A stretch of DNA of 64,000 nt from Lachnospiraceae bacterium (GTDB lineage Bacteria > Bacillota > Clostridia > Lachnospirales > Lachnospiraceae): positions 1-64,000 of the forward strand of contig JAQXTA010000040.1 in NCBI GenBank assembly GCA_029219245.1. The letters are read 5' to 3'. The position numbers were made by a program, and so were the translations under genes. Every line of letters starts with the position of its first letter. Within the stretch, counting starts at the first letter, position 1. Below the pieces are notes generated by a model that saw only the letters and a program-made list of their open reading frames with translations, was not told the origin of the DNA and made no database searches. Below, piece after piece: positions 46,651-54,796 of the stretch.

Positions 46651-46883
46651 TTAATCGGAAATCTGCCGCCCCTCATGGTTCAGATGATAATTATCTTTAT
46701 AAATCAACTGGGAAATCGGAACGAATTCATAACCTTGATCCTGCAAAGTCGTAATCAGTGTTTCCAGTGCCTGCGCCGTGTATTTGGCACCATTGTGGCA
46801 GAGAATAATGCTTCCGTTACCAAGATGCTTATGCTCCGTTACCGTTTTGATAATCGAATCCACACCATAGTCCTTCCAGTCTA
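46651..46883 (-). pseudogene. C-terminal part of an interrupted polysaccharide deacetylase
   Basis: Read from 46883, the strand encodes LDWKDYGVDSIIKTVTEH, GNGSIILCHNGAKYTAQALE and ISQLIYK, the distal part of NodB-type deacetylases (motif LCHNGAKYT). The N-terminal part lies at 52761-53465. The mobile element between them separates the two halves, so no complete enzyme is made. Confidence 0.9.
46879..46883. other. Left crossover point of the element (att)
   Basis: The five bases GTCTA (TAGAC on the minus strand) occur here and at 52761-52765. Around them, both ends encode Asp-Ser/Thr-Leu-Asp of the deacetylase, so the crossover most likely occurred within this shared core. Confidence 0.55.
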
Positions 46884-46929
46884 AGCTGTCACATCTATAT
46901 ATAAAAGTAAATATTTCTAGTCAATAAAA

Positions 46930-46952
46930 AAACTGGGTTTATTTCCCAGTTT
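46930..46952 (-). terminator. Terminator overlapping the stop of the RHH gene
   Basis: On the minus strand AAACTGGG/CCCAGTTT with a seven-base loop, followed by TTTTATTG. The stop codon of the RHH gene lies in the loop. Confidence 0.8.
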
Positions 46953-47124
46953 CCTTATCATCAAAATTCTTCATTGCATATTCACAACATTTTACCACAA
47001 GTTGATTTAATGATATATTCTTACTTGTAGCAATCACATTTAATTCTTCCAATAGTTCAACTGGAAAGCGTAAGGTTCTATTTGAATATTCTTGCTTTTT
47101 TATGTGGAATTTATCAACAGCCAT
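46939..47124 (-). CDS. Ribbon-helix-helix (Arc/CopG-type) DNA-binding protein
   Basis: 61 residues. The beta-strand YSNRTLRFPVELLEELNVIA and the helix NISLNQLVVKCCEYAM are the ribbon-helix-helix pattern. AAAGGTG lies seven bases before the ATG at 47124; the frame upstream is longer but has no site. It diverges from the lipoprotein gene across a perfect palindrome at 47199-47219, which is its likely operator. In mobile elements such proteins usually control copy number or mobilisation genes. Confidence 0.8.
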   Translation of the reverse strand: MAVDKFHIKKQEYSNRTLRFPVELLEELNVIATSKNISLNQLVVKCCEYAMKNFDDKETGK

Positions 47125-47198
47125 AACAACACACCTTTTTACATTTGTTCTATGTATCATTATAGTTGCAAATAGCATTCATTTATATACATTGAAAC

Positions 47199-47219
47199 AA
47201 TACGCAATTATTGCGTATT
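47199..47219. promoter_or_regulatory. Perfect palindrome, probable RHH operator
   Basis: AATACGCAAT and ATTGCGTATT around a single T, 75 bp upstream of the RHH start and 70 bp before the lipoprotein gene. It sits just before the lipoprotein promoter (TTTACT 47226-47231, 17-base spacer, TATAAT 47249-47254). Confidence 0.7.
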
Positions 47220-47288
47220 AAATAATTTACTCTATTATATGTTTATGATATAATACAACTTATAAAACATTACATCTGGGAGGACGAT

Positions 47289-48173
47289 ATGCACAAAAGA
47301 TTACTAATCATTTTAACAACAATAACTTTATCAACTGCCCTTTTAGTAGGTTGCGGAAACAAACAAGAAGAAATACCACAAGCCACAACTGAAGAAATCG
47401 CACCAGAACAAACAGAAGAAGAAACTACACCTCCAACGGAAATTGCAGAACCGACACCCGAAGCAACTACTGAACCAGTTGAAGAAGCGACTACCGAACC
47501 AGAAACAACAGAAACAACGGAAACAGCAGAGTCTGAACAGGCAGAAATCCCGACACCAGAACCAGAACCGCAGGCAATATATACATATACTGATATGTCC
47601 GCTACAATGTATGCACAGCAGACGGTTAATGTTCGTGATTTGCCAGATACAAGCGGAAACAAACTCGGTTCATTATCTACAAATGATGAAATAAAAATCT
47701 TTGGACAATGCAATGAAACTGGTTGGTATATGTTTGAATATAACGGAAGTGTTGCTTATGTAAGCAATAAATATATTGGTGAAAATAAGGTTGAAATTCA
47801 AGCACCTGCTAATAACAGCGGTTCTGGTGGTGGAAGCACCGCTGGCACTGGAAGCACTTCTGGTGCTTTCAATGAAGCAGATTTCCCTACGCCTTACCAA
47901 ATCATCAACAAAGGTGGACTTAATGTGTACTTTGTGATGGGGACAGATGCTGACAAGAATTATGATACAAAGATGCAATGTATTGATACCGTTGGTTCAA
48001 ATCTTGGAATTGCTATGACTTATGATGGTATTGGCACATATTATTTCTTTGGCGACTATTACCATGGTGGTTCAAATGCAAATGGTGTCGTTGCATTATT
48101 TTTCCCATATTATTACGATGCAAATGGAAATGAATTAGGACAATCACCAGAAACACAAAAGAAAGTCTACTAA
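47289..48173 (+). CDS. SH3-domain lipoprotein carried by the element
   Basis: 294 residues. The signal peptide ends in a lipobox (STALLVGCGNK), so the protein is lipid-anchored outside the cell. A Thr/Glu/Pro-rich linker follows (residues about 30-95), then an SH3b domain (QTVNVRDLPDTSGNKLGSL; YNGSVAYVSNKYIGE) and a Gly/Ser linker to a C-terminal domain of unknown fold rich in Tyr and Gly. GGGAGG precedes the ATG. It is cargo of the element, perhaps a surface or exclusion protein (inference). Confidence 0.85.
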   Translation: MHKRLLIILTTITLSTALLVGCGNKQEEIPQATTEEIAPEQTEEETTPPTEIAEPTPEATTEPVEEATTEPETTETTETAESEQAEIPTPEPEPQAIYTYTDMSATMYAQQTVNVRDLPDTSGNKLGSLSTNDEIKIFGQCNETGWYMFEYNGSVAYVSNKYIGENKVEIQAPANNSGSGGGSTAGTGSTSGAFNEADFPTPYQIINKGGLNVYFVMGTDADKNYDTKMQCIDTVGSNLGIAMTYDGIGTYYFFGDYYHGGSNANGVVALFFPYYYDANGNELGQSPETQKKVY

Positions 48174-48184
48174 TTTCAACAACC

Positions 48185-48214
48185 AAAAAAGGCACTGCTT
48201 CGGCAGTGCTTTTT
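48185..48214. terminator. Terminator with UUCG tetraloop
   Basis: GCACTGC-TTCG-GCAGTGC flanked by A and T runs, between the lipoprotein (+) and mob (-) genes; efficient in both directions. Confidence 0.9.
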
Positions 48215-49121
48215 ATCGTTCATTTTCAAATATAGGACACATACTCCTAAAATTTTCGCCCTGTGCATTTACATACAAATTCTGTTCCAATTCTTCCAAT
48301 TTTTGCTTCTGGGCGTTTATCTGCCTATCTAGTAAATAAATCTCTTGTCGTTTTTGCTTGATTTCTGTCCCTTGTTCTATTAACTGCTTATTATGGTTTT
48401 CAATTTCTTCTTGTAGTTTTTTATCCTTGTATTCCAATACAGTTAAATGCTTTTGACTTGGACTTGATACCGTTTCATCAATCTCAATACCATTTCTCCT
48501 AATAATCGTGTTCCAGATAAAGCGTATTTGTTCTGTAAAGGTCTGCAAGGCGTTATTATATCTGTCTGCTTTGGCTGTGGCTTTTGGCGGTTTTATTCCT
48601 AACGCCTTTAATGCCTTATCTGTGCAGATTTTTTTATGTCCGTCTTTATCCGTATAATCACAGACCAAGCGAATATGAGCGTGTGGCGATTTTTCATCCC
48701 CATGTATCGCAATATCAAGTATATGGACATTCGTTCCATATCTGCGGTTAAATTCTTCATTAAATTGATAGATACACTGTAAAAGAACTTCTCTGTCTGG
48801 GTGGTTGTCCTTGTTTCCTATCTGTAAAATCATTTCCTTTGGCTGTGTCTTTTCGGCTTTCAATAAATCGTCAATGGTACGGATATAGCCATACTGTCGG
48901 CGTTTTCTATATTTTTCATTTTGTGCCTCCAATCCCTGCAAATAATTTTCTTGATAATACCGCCTCTCACATTCCTCAAAAGTGATCGTATCATCTAAAT
49001 ATCGGTTAATATAGAAGTTTTCGTTTTGTCTAGTCTGGTCTATGTGTCTGGCATTATCAAGGTTAAAGTTCCTGTCATTGTGTTTTACAGTTCCCCTGCC
49101 TATGTGTAAAGTTGCTTTCAT
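48213..49121 (-). CDS. MobV/Pre-type relaxase
   Basis: About 302 residues. The histidine motif IHGDEKSPHAHI (His140, His147, His149) and the N-terminal RHIDQTRQNENFYINR match MobV/Pre mobilisation proteins, which nick oriT and lead the strand into the recipient. The C-terminal 90 residues are coiled coil. ATG at 49121 has GGGAGGG eight bases upstream. The oriT probably lies just upstream of this gene, around 49130-49270, but no match to a known nic site could be made by eye. Confidence 0.88.
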   Translation of the reverse strand: MKATLHIGRGTVKHNDRNFNLDNARHIDQTRQNENFYINRYLDDTITFEECERRYYQENYLQGLEAQNEKYRKRRQYGYIRTIDDLLKAEKTQPKEMILQIGNKDNHPDREVLLQCIYQFNEEFNRRYGTNVHILDIAIHGDEKSPHAHIRLVCDYTDKDGHKKICTDKALKALGIKPPKATAKADRYNNALQTFTEQIRFIWNTIIRRNGIEIDETVSSPSQKHLTVLEYKDKKLQEEIENHNKQLIEQGTEIKQKRQEIYLLDRQINAQKQKLEELEQNLYVNAQGENFRSMCPIFENER

Positions 49122-49289
49122 TCCATTATCCCTCCCCTCGATAATAGTATGAAAGGACAACAAACACCCACGCAGGAAACTGCTCAACACAATAACCCAA
49201 TACAGAAATTGAGCAAGGCTCAATTACCTTTGGGCAAGGCGTTGCACCCTTAACCCGCTAAAAACAGACACAAGCAAAAATAAGGGGCG

Positions 49290-49436
49290 TTACCGCTCCT
49301 CATCTTTGTTTATTTCTGCTGTGCATTTTTGCAACTGGTACTCTGTTTCTGCCTTTGCTTTGCTTTCTTCTATATTTGCGCAATCTGCTTTTACTCGTTC
49401 AAAAATCGCTTCTAATGTCATTTTATCTATTTCCAT
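49290..49436 (-). CDS. Small protein, 48 residues, unknown
   Basis: The frame MEIDKMTLEAIFERVKADC runs for 48 codons and is very hydrophilic, with Cys at two positions. GTAGGAGGTG lies just upstream of the ATG, an excellent ribosome binding site, which supports it as real. It lies upstream of mob on the same strand. I do not recognise the family. Confidence 0.6.
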   Translation of the reverse strand: MEIDKMTLEAIFERVKADCANIEESKAKAETEYQLQKCTAEINKDEER

Positions 49437-49794
49437 AATCTTCACCTCCTACTAATAGTATGCTTTTTGATATTTCTGCCAAAATCAATTTTTGATACTG
49501 TCATTTACTGATTTTAGTTTTTTTCAAATTAAAAACCTGCAAACCCTTGAAAATACTGCATTTTCAAAAATCAATTTTTTATGATGTTTTACATTTTCTT
49601 TTAAATCTCTATTTTTTACAAAAAGGCTATACAGAAAAAATTATCCGTAATCTTATCTTGCATATTTTTTGTGTAACCAATTGTAGTACGTAGTAAAACC
49701 ATTGAAAAGCCTTAAAAACAGGCGAACAGTGGGCTTGTCTGTTCGCCGTAGTTTTACTGTCGTATGTAGTAAATCATAGGAGGAATTTATTTAT
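49437..49794. other. Origin-like intergenic region of the element
   Basis: The 358 bp before rep are very A+T-rich with several repeats: TTGAAAAT/ATTTTCAA (about 49550), two copies of a 15-base direct repeat (49683-49697 and 49759-49773, differing at two bases), and a nine-base-pair hairpin GGCGAACAG/CTGTTCGCC (49721-49747) between them. AGTAAAAC and GTTTTACT flank the hairpin as an outer inverted repeat. This looks like a rolling-circle origin with iterons or nick-site hairpin. Confidence 0.5.
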
Positions 49795-51048
49795 ATGCAA
49801 GTTAGATTATGTGAAATTGTATCAGATGTGGAACACATTGACATTGAAAAGATTGTAAAAGTTTTAGACACACAAAAACCATTCAAAGATTATGCTTATA
49901 TCTTACATAACAAAGATACTTATACTGAAGAAGATGAAAAGCAAAATGCAGACCATAAGGCTGGCACACTTAAAAGGGCTCATTATCATATTGCTATCCG
50001 ACTTGAATATGGTACAGATACCAAGTATATTGCTAACTGGTTAGGCATCAAGGAAAACTTTATCAACAGGGTAAAAGGAAAGTGGGTTGATATGTTGAAA
50101 TATCTTACCCACGAAAACGCATCAACCAAATACCAGTATGCCGAAGATGAAGTAATCAGCAATTATAACTGGAAAGTAGAAAAAGCCAAAGCAATCAACA
50201 AAACTAATAGTGAAACAAGAAAAATTCAAATTATAAACGACATTGTAAGTGGTGTTATTCGTGAATTTAATTATCACGAACATATAACCATTAGCGAATA
50301 CGACAGATATAAAAAATCTATCGACAATGCGTTTAAATACAGAACCGATATTATGAAGGGGGCAAAAAGAAATATGGAATGTGTATATATTACTGGAAAA
50401 AGTGGGACAGGAAAAAGCACCTATGCAAAAATGATGTGCGAAGATAAGGGTTATAGCGTTTTTGTGTCAAGTGGCTCTAACGATGTACTTGACGGATATG
50501 CAGGACAAGACTGCATTATCCTTGATGATTTAAGGCCTAGCTGTATGGGTTTAAGTGACCTATTAAAGATGCTAGATAATAACACCGCATCTACTGTTAA
50601 AAGCCGATATAAAAATAAGGTTTTGGAATGTAAACTCATTATCGTAACTTCGGTATTGAAAATTGATGAATTTTTCAATGGGGTGTTTAAGGAACAGAAA
50701 GAACCAATCGTTCAGTTAAAGCGAAGGTGCAAATTACACTTGCGTTTTGAACAAAGCCATTATTACGCAAGCCTCTTTGATGATAAAGCGGGCGATTACT
50801 CCGAAGAATTTGAATATGTCAATCCAGTTGCGACAATGTATCCAAAAGTAGAACTCACCGACGAAGAAAAACTTAATTATATCAACAATTTATTAGTTGC
50901 AGGGGCTGAACTTATCGGCAAGACGGAAGTTCCTGCACCACAAAGCACCGACACACTAACACCCAAAGAACAAGACCTACAAAATAAGGTTGCTATGTTG
51001 CAAAGACATAATGATTTATTGATGAACGAATTAGATAAAGTAAAATAA
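49795..51048 (+). CDS. Rep protein: HUH endonuclease plus superfamily-3 helicase
   Basis: 417 residues. The N-terminal nuclease has the two-His metal motif HYHIAI (His63, His65) and the catalytic Tyr103 in MLKYLTHE. A helicase domain follows with Walker A GKSGTGKST (201-209) and Walker B IILDD (241-245). This HUH-S3H architecture is that of bacterial Rep proteins related to CRESS-DNA viruses. It initiates rolling-circle replication at the origin-like region just upstream. AGGAGG precedes the ATG. Confidence 0.88.
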   Translation: MQVRLCEIVSDVEHIDIEKIVKVLDTQKPFKDYAYILHNKDTYTEEDEKQNADHKAGTLKRAHYHIAIRLEYGTDTKYIANWLGIKENFINRVKGKWVDMLKYLTHENASTKYQYAEDEVISNYNWKVEKAKAINKTNSETRKIQIINDIVSGVIREFNYHEHITISEYDRYKKSIDNAFKYRTDIMKGAKRNMECVYITGKSGTGKSTYAKMMCEDKGYSVFVSSGSNDVLDGYAGQDCIILDDLRPSCMGLSDLLKMLDNNTASTVKSRYKNKVLECKLIIVTSVLKIDEFFNGVFKEQKEPIVQLKRRCKLHLRFEQSHYYASLFDDKAGDYSEEFEYVNPVATMYPKVELTDEEKLNYINNLLVAGAELIGKTEVPAPQSTDTLTPKEQDLQNKVAMLQRHNDLLMNELDKVK

Positions 51049-51051
51049 TTA

Positions 51052-51075
51052 GGGGAACCACTTGCGGTTTCCCCC
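51052..51075. terminator. Terminator between rep and the recombinase gene
   Basis: GGGGAACC and GGTTTCCCC form a stem with one bulge, followed by CTTTCTTTCTC. It separates two convergent genes. Confidence 0.7.
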
Positions 51076-51083
51076 TTTCTTTC

Positions 51084-52610
51084 TCAAATATTCCAAACAA
51101 TCTCAAAATTATTGATATCGCTAGTTAGAATAATTTTGTCAATCAACAGTTTCACGACTTCTTTTTTCTGGTCTGGGCGCAAATCTTCATATACAATATG
51201 ATGATTAAATTCATCTGCTATATTGACATTATTAGAAAAATAAACTGTTGTCATACTTGCCGCTGTTTTATTCATTTGATATTTCAACTCCAATTGGTTT
51301 AACTCCGCCTGCTTCTTTTCAATCGCAGACGCAAGCGCCTCCGCGGTTAATTCACTATGCAAAGATAGTTCAATCAATTTATCAATGTCAGCTTGAATTT
51401 CACTAATCTGCTTTTCGATTTCAGCATTTTCAACTTCCTTTTTATGCCTCAAATTCTCCATATCGTCTAACTGTTTCTGTATTTCATCACCGATAATCCT
51501 TTGCAAATCATAAAAATTGATTTTATTATATCTTGCCTCACATATATGCAAAGTTCGATTGCCATAACAATCAAGATAGGGGCGTCCGTTTGTACTTTTA
51601 CTGTATGACTTGATAGCATACCCACAGCAGCCACATTTTAATTTTCCGCTTAATTCTTCCAATATACCGCCTGCATTTGCTCTGGCAAACTGTTCATTCA
51701 TTGCAAGACGCTTCTGCACATTGATATAAATAACACTTTGAATAAATCCCTCAAAGTTCGTAAGATAAATGCTTTGTTCTTTCATTGTGGTATATTTTCT
51801 TATATTTGAATTGCCTACTTTTTTACCGATAACGTGAGCACTTCTTGTGCCGTCCCATTGTTCCTCATCATTTAGAAAATTGATTTTTCTTGTCTTAAAA
51901 TAGGCATAAAGTGTTTTATCTGCTATCACATAAATGGGATTTTGTAATATCTTTGATACTGTCACGCTGTCAAATACATCTCGCTTATGTGGTTTATATC
52001 CGTTTTCATTCAGCCACCTTGCGACCTCTCCAAGCGTGCAAGTATCAACTCCATAATACAAAGCAAAGGCAGACATAACAGCCTCAATTTCTTTTTCAAT
52101 CGGTATCAGTGTCGGCTTGCCTTGTTCGTTTCTTCCATTTTTGAAACCATAAGGGGCAGGCCCGCCCGCCCAACTTCCAGTTTGTGCGGTTCTGTAATAA
52201 TAATTATCTTTTACACGCTTTTGAATGTTCTCCCGTTCCATCTGTGCAAATACCGCCAGTATTCCCATCATAGCCCGACCCATAGCGTTAGATGTATCAA
52301 AAGCCTCTGACACACTGACAAATTCACATTTATGCTCATTCATAATTTCATACAGTTTATAAAAGTCTGTAATGTTTCGGCTTATTCTGTCTAATTTGTA
52401 AACAACAACCTTTTCAATTTTATCGGCTACAATGTCCTCCAATAGTCTTTGAAGTTCTGGGCGTTCGGTATTCTTGCCGCTATATCCCTTATCCCGATAA
52501 ATAACTGCATTTTTATCAATGCCTTGGCATAGTTCAATTTGTCCTTCTATGCTCAAACTTTCCTTTTTGTCCACTGACTGCCTTGCGTAAATTGCTGTTT
52601 GCCTTGTCAT
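51084..52610 (-). CDS. Large serine recombinase (integrase)
   Basis: About 508 residues. The catalytic domain has the nucleophile Ser12 in AIYARQSVDKK, the Arg-rich motif YKLDRISRNITDFYKL and the resolvase helix EFVSVSEAFDTSNAMGRAMM. A recombinase domain follows (AGGPAPYGFKNG), then a zinc ribbon (CGCCGY...YLDCYGNRTLHIC) and a coiled coil. This is the enzyme that integrated the element into the deacetylase gene and would excise it. ATG at 52610 has GGAGG nine bases upstream; TTG at 52616 is too close. Confidence 0.95.
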   Translation of the reverse strand: MTRQTAIYARQSVDKKESLSIEGQIELCQGIDKNAVIYRDKGYSGKNTERPELQRLLEDIVADKIEKVVVYKLDRISRNITDFYKLYEIMNEHKCEFVSVSEAFDTSNAMGRAMMGILAVFAQMERENIQKRVKDNYYYRTAQTGSWAGGPAPYGFKNGRNEQGKPTLIPIEKEIEAVMSAFALYYGVDTCTLGEVARWLNENGYKPHKRDVFDSVTVSKILQNPIYVIADKTLYAYFKTRKINFLNDEEQWDGTRSAHVIGKKVGNSNIRKYTTMKEQSIYLTNFEGFIQSVIYINVQKRLAMNEQFARANAGGILEELSGKLKCGCCGYAIKSYSKSTNGRPYLDCYGNRTLHICEARYNKINFYDLQRIIGDEIQKQLDDMENLRHKKEVENAEIEKQISEIQADIDKLIELSLHSELTAEALASAIEKKQAELNQLELKYQMNKTAASMTTVYFSNNVNIADEFNHHIVYEDLRPDQKKEVVKLLIDKIILTSDINNFEIVWNI

Positions 52611-52704
52611 TTGCAATTTCCTCCCTATTCATAAACTCCAATAACTTCATATAGATAGCCAGTTTTTCATCTTGTGTAAGGTTCTTATATGTGTTTATAA
52701 TCAC
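52534..52704 (-). CDS. Possible small protein overlapping the recombinase start
   Basis: A 56-codon frame starting at GTG 52704 (AAAGGTG six bases upstream) reads IINTYKNLTQDEKLAIYMKL and is Lys/Glu-rich, overlapping the recombinase gene out of frame by 77 bp. Small proteins before serine recombinases often act as directionality factors, but there is no motif to support that here. Confidence 0.4.
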   Translation of the reverse strand: MIINTYKNLTQDEKLAIYMKLLEFMNREEIANDKANSNLRKAVSGQKGKFEHRRTN

Positions 52705-52760
52705 TTATACACCTTTAAGATTATTTTACTACATATCTATTAAAAAGTCATTCCTTTTAT

Positions 52761-52765
52761 GTCTA
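52761..52765. other. Right crossover point of the element (att)
   Basis: GTCTA, identical to the left end at 46879-46883. Just inside the right end (52725-52738) lies TTTTACTACAT, the complement of the repeat motif found in the origin-like region. Confidence 0.55.
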
Positions 52766-53465
52766 GTGTATCAACATCCCACTGAATTGGATAATACCCA
52801 CACTTTTTCGCCACTTTTATGACATCATTATCATAATCTCCATAGGGTGGGCGGAACAGAAACATATCATATCCGGTCAGTTCTTTTACCTTTCTATGTA
52901 CCGCCATCAGTTCTTCTTCAATTTCACTGTCGGAAAGCTGTGACATATTCTTATGATTTTCACTGTGGTTACCCAGGTCGTGCCCGTCTGCCAAAATTGC
53001 TTTCACATCCTCTGGATAAGACTCCACCCAACCACCGGTCATGAAAAACGTTACTTTTACATTATACTTCCGCAAAATTTCCAAAATCGTAGCCGTATCC
53101 TCATTCCCCCATGCAGCATCAAAACTAAGTGCAATCTGTTTCTTATCGGTTTCCACACAGTAAATCGGAAGTTCTCTTCCGTCTACGGAATTACTGACCG
53201 TAATACTGTCCGGCAGCACCTTGACGATTCCCTGTATCAATGCCACCGTTGCCAAAAGAAAGGCCGCCGATTTTACTGCCTGCAACAAAATTTCCTGTCG
53301 AAATCTCTTCTTCTTCCATTTTGCCTTTTGGGACTGTATCTTCGGCTGCCTTCCTGCCTCTTGTACTCTGCTCCCTTTCTCTGTATTTTCTGTACTAATT
53401 CTGTTTTCCAGTTCTTCTAAAATCAGTTTAACCTTCTCATCCCATGTTTTTTTCTCATTGCTCAT
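52761..53465 (-). pseudogene. N-terminal part of an interrupted polysaccharide deacetylase
   Basis: The strand encodes a membrane anchor (LLQAVKSAAFLLATVALIQG) and most of a NodB domain: motif IALSFDAAWGNEDT (the usual TFDDG is changed to SFDAAWG, as in PdaA-like enzymes), HDLGNHSENHKNM with the two metal His, FRPPYGDYD, and QWDVDTLD at the break. It then runs six codons into the element and stops. AAGGTG precedes the ATG at 53465. The enzyme would deacetylate peptidoglycan-type glycan if intact. Confidence 0.9.
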
Positions 53466-53550
53466 GGAAATCACCTTATGCGAATCAATTAGTAAAGTAT
53501 ATGCCGATTTCTTCTAATCCTTGAAAAAAACTTATAATTGCTTTACAATG

Positions 53551-53590
53551 TGTCTTGACAGCTGACAAGACAGCTTGTAAAAAATATAAT
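53551..53590 (+). promoter_or_regulatory. Promoter and operator of the PTS-IIC-like gene
   Basis: CTGACA (53562-53567), 17-base spacer, TATAAT (53585-53590). A 22-base imperfect palindrome (53551-53572; arms TGTCTTG and CAAGACA around CAGCTG) covers the -35. Its core TTGACAGCTGACAA differs by one base from the palindrome at 62354-62367. Confidence 0.6.
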
Positions 53591-53615
53591 GAAATGTGAA
53601 AGGAATCTAGAAAAC

Positions 53616-54665
53616 ATGAAAGAATTTTTCAAGCGTAAAAATATAATCTTCTCTTTCAAGCGATACGGGGTAGACTGTCTGGGTGCCATGGCACAGGGAC
53701 TTTTCTGTTCCTTATTAATCGGTACTATTATTAAGACATTGGGACAACAGACAGGACTGGAATATCTGGTTACAGTCGGTACCTATGCAACTGCCTTTGC
53801 CGGTCCCGCAATGGCAATTGCCATCGGTTATTCCTTGCAAGCACCTCCATTAGTACTTTTTTCTCTGATTGCGGTCGGTGGTGCCGCCAACGAGCTGGGT
53901 GGAGCAGGCGGTCCTCTGGCTGTTCTGATCATTGCAATCCTTGCAGCAGAATGTGGTAAGCTGGTTTCCAAAGAAACCAAAATTGATATTCTGGTAACTC
54001 CTTTTGTCACTATTTTTGTGGGTGTTTCCCTTTCATCCCTACTGGCTCCGGCTATTGGAAGTGCCGCAAGCTCCGTCGGACAGCTCATTATGTGGGCAAC
54101 CGATTTGCAGCCATTCCTAATGGGTATCTTAGTTTCCGTTGTAGTAGGCATCGCCTTGACACTACCTATTTCTTCCGCGGCTATCTGTGCTGCCTTGTCC
54201 CTGACCGGACTTGCCGGTGGTGCCGCTGTTGCCGGATGCTGTGCTAATATGGTTGGCTTTGCTGTAATGAGTTTCAAGGAAAATAAGTGGGGTGGTCTGA
54301 TATCTCAGGGACTTGGTACCTCCATGCTGCAGATGGGCAATATAGTGAAAAATCCGAAAATCTGGATTCCTCCGATTATTGCTTCTGCCATTACCGGGTC
54401 GCTTGCCACCTGTGTCTTCAAATTGCAAATGAATGGTACTCCGGTTTCCTCCGGCATGGGTACCTGTGGCCTTGTCGGACAAATTGGTGTCTATACCGGA
54501 TGGTTAAATGATATTGCTGCCGGAACAAAAACGGCGATTACCGCTTTTGACTGGATAGGACTTGTTTTAATTAGTTTCATCCTTCCTGCCATTATCAGCC
54601 TTCTTTTAGGTAATCTGCTCCGTAAAATCGGCTGGATTAAGGAAAATGACCTGAAACTGGACTAA
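53616..54665 (+). CDS. PTS-IIC-like membrane permease
   Basis: About 349 residues with eight or more membrane segments and many Gly/Ala stretches (ALSLTGLAGGAAVAGCCANMVG; GLISQGLGTSMLQMGNIVKNPKIWIPP). This resembles the PTS_EIIC_2 family, permeases found without their own IIA and IIB genes nearby. ATG at 53616 has GAAAGGA upstream; an earlier in-frame ATG at 53589 overlaps the promoter. The substrate is unknown. It is a single gene under a palindromic operator. Confidence 0.8.
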   Translation: MKEFFKRKNIIFSFKRYGVDCLGAMAQGLFCSLLIGTIIKTLGQQTGLEYLVTVGTYATAFAGPAMAIAIGYSLQAPPLVLFSLIAVGGAANELGGAGGPLAVLIIAILAAECGKLVSKETKIDILVTPFVTIFVGVSLSSLLAPAIGSAASSVGQLIMWATDLQPFLMGILVSVVVGIALTLPISSAAICAALSLTGLAGGAAVAGCCANMVGFAVMSFKENKWGGLISQGLGTSMLQMGNIVKNPKIWIPPIIASAITGSLATCVFKLQMNGTPVSSGMGTCGLVGQIGVYTGWLNDIAAGTKTAITAFDWIGLVLISFILPAIISLLLGNLLRKIGWIKENDLKLD

Positions 54666-54796
54666 GAAAAACCAAAAAAATAAAAAAATTTCATTTTCCC
54701 CTTTACAAATCACAGGAAAAACCGAGATAATATATATAAGAATGAATCTGTTAACAAGACATGGATGTCAATATTTATAATCAAAGGAGTGATATT

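Larger units (their letters stand above)
46879..52765. mobile_element. Integrative mobilizable element, about 5.9 kb
   Basis: It contains a serine recombinase, a MobV relaxase, a Rep protein with an origin-like region, a ribbon-helix-helix protein and an SH3 lipoprotein. The boundary is set by the interrupted deacetylase, whose two halves join correctly when the element is removed. There are no transfer (type IV secretion) genes, so it would depend on a helper element for conjugation. The combination of recombinase and Rep suggests it excises, replicates and is mobilised. Confidence 0.9.

Noticed and set aside
47380-47580. Repeated-looking DNA in the lipoprotein gene (GAA/ACA/CCA triplets)
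   Set aside because: It encodes a low-complexity Thr/Glu/Pro linker; the units are irregular, so it is not a DNA repeat array or CRISPR.
52740-53465. The 241-codon deacetylase frame as a complete enzyme
   Set aside because: It ends six codons inside the mobile element, and the missing C-terminal motif LCHNGAKYT is found at 46651-46883, so the gene is interrupted.
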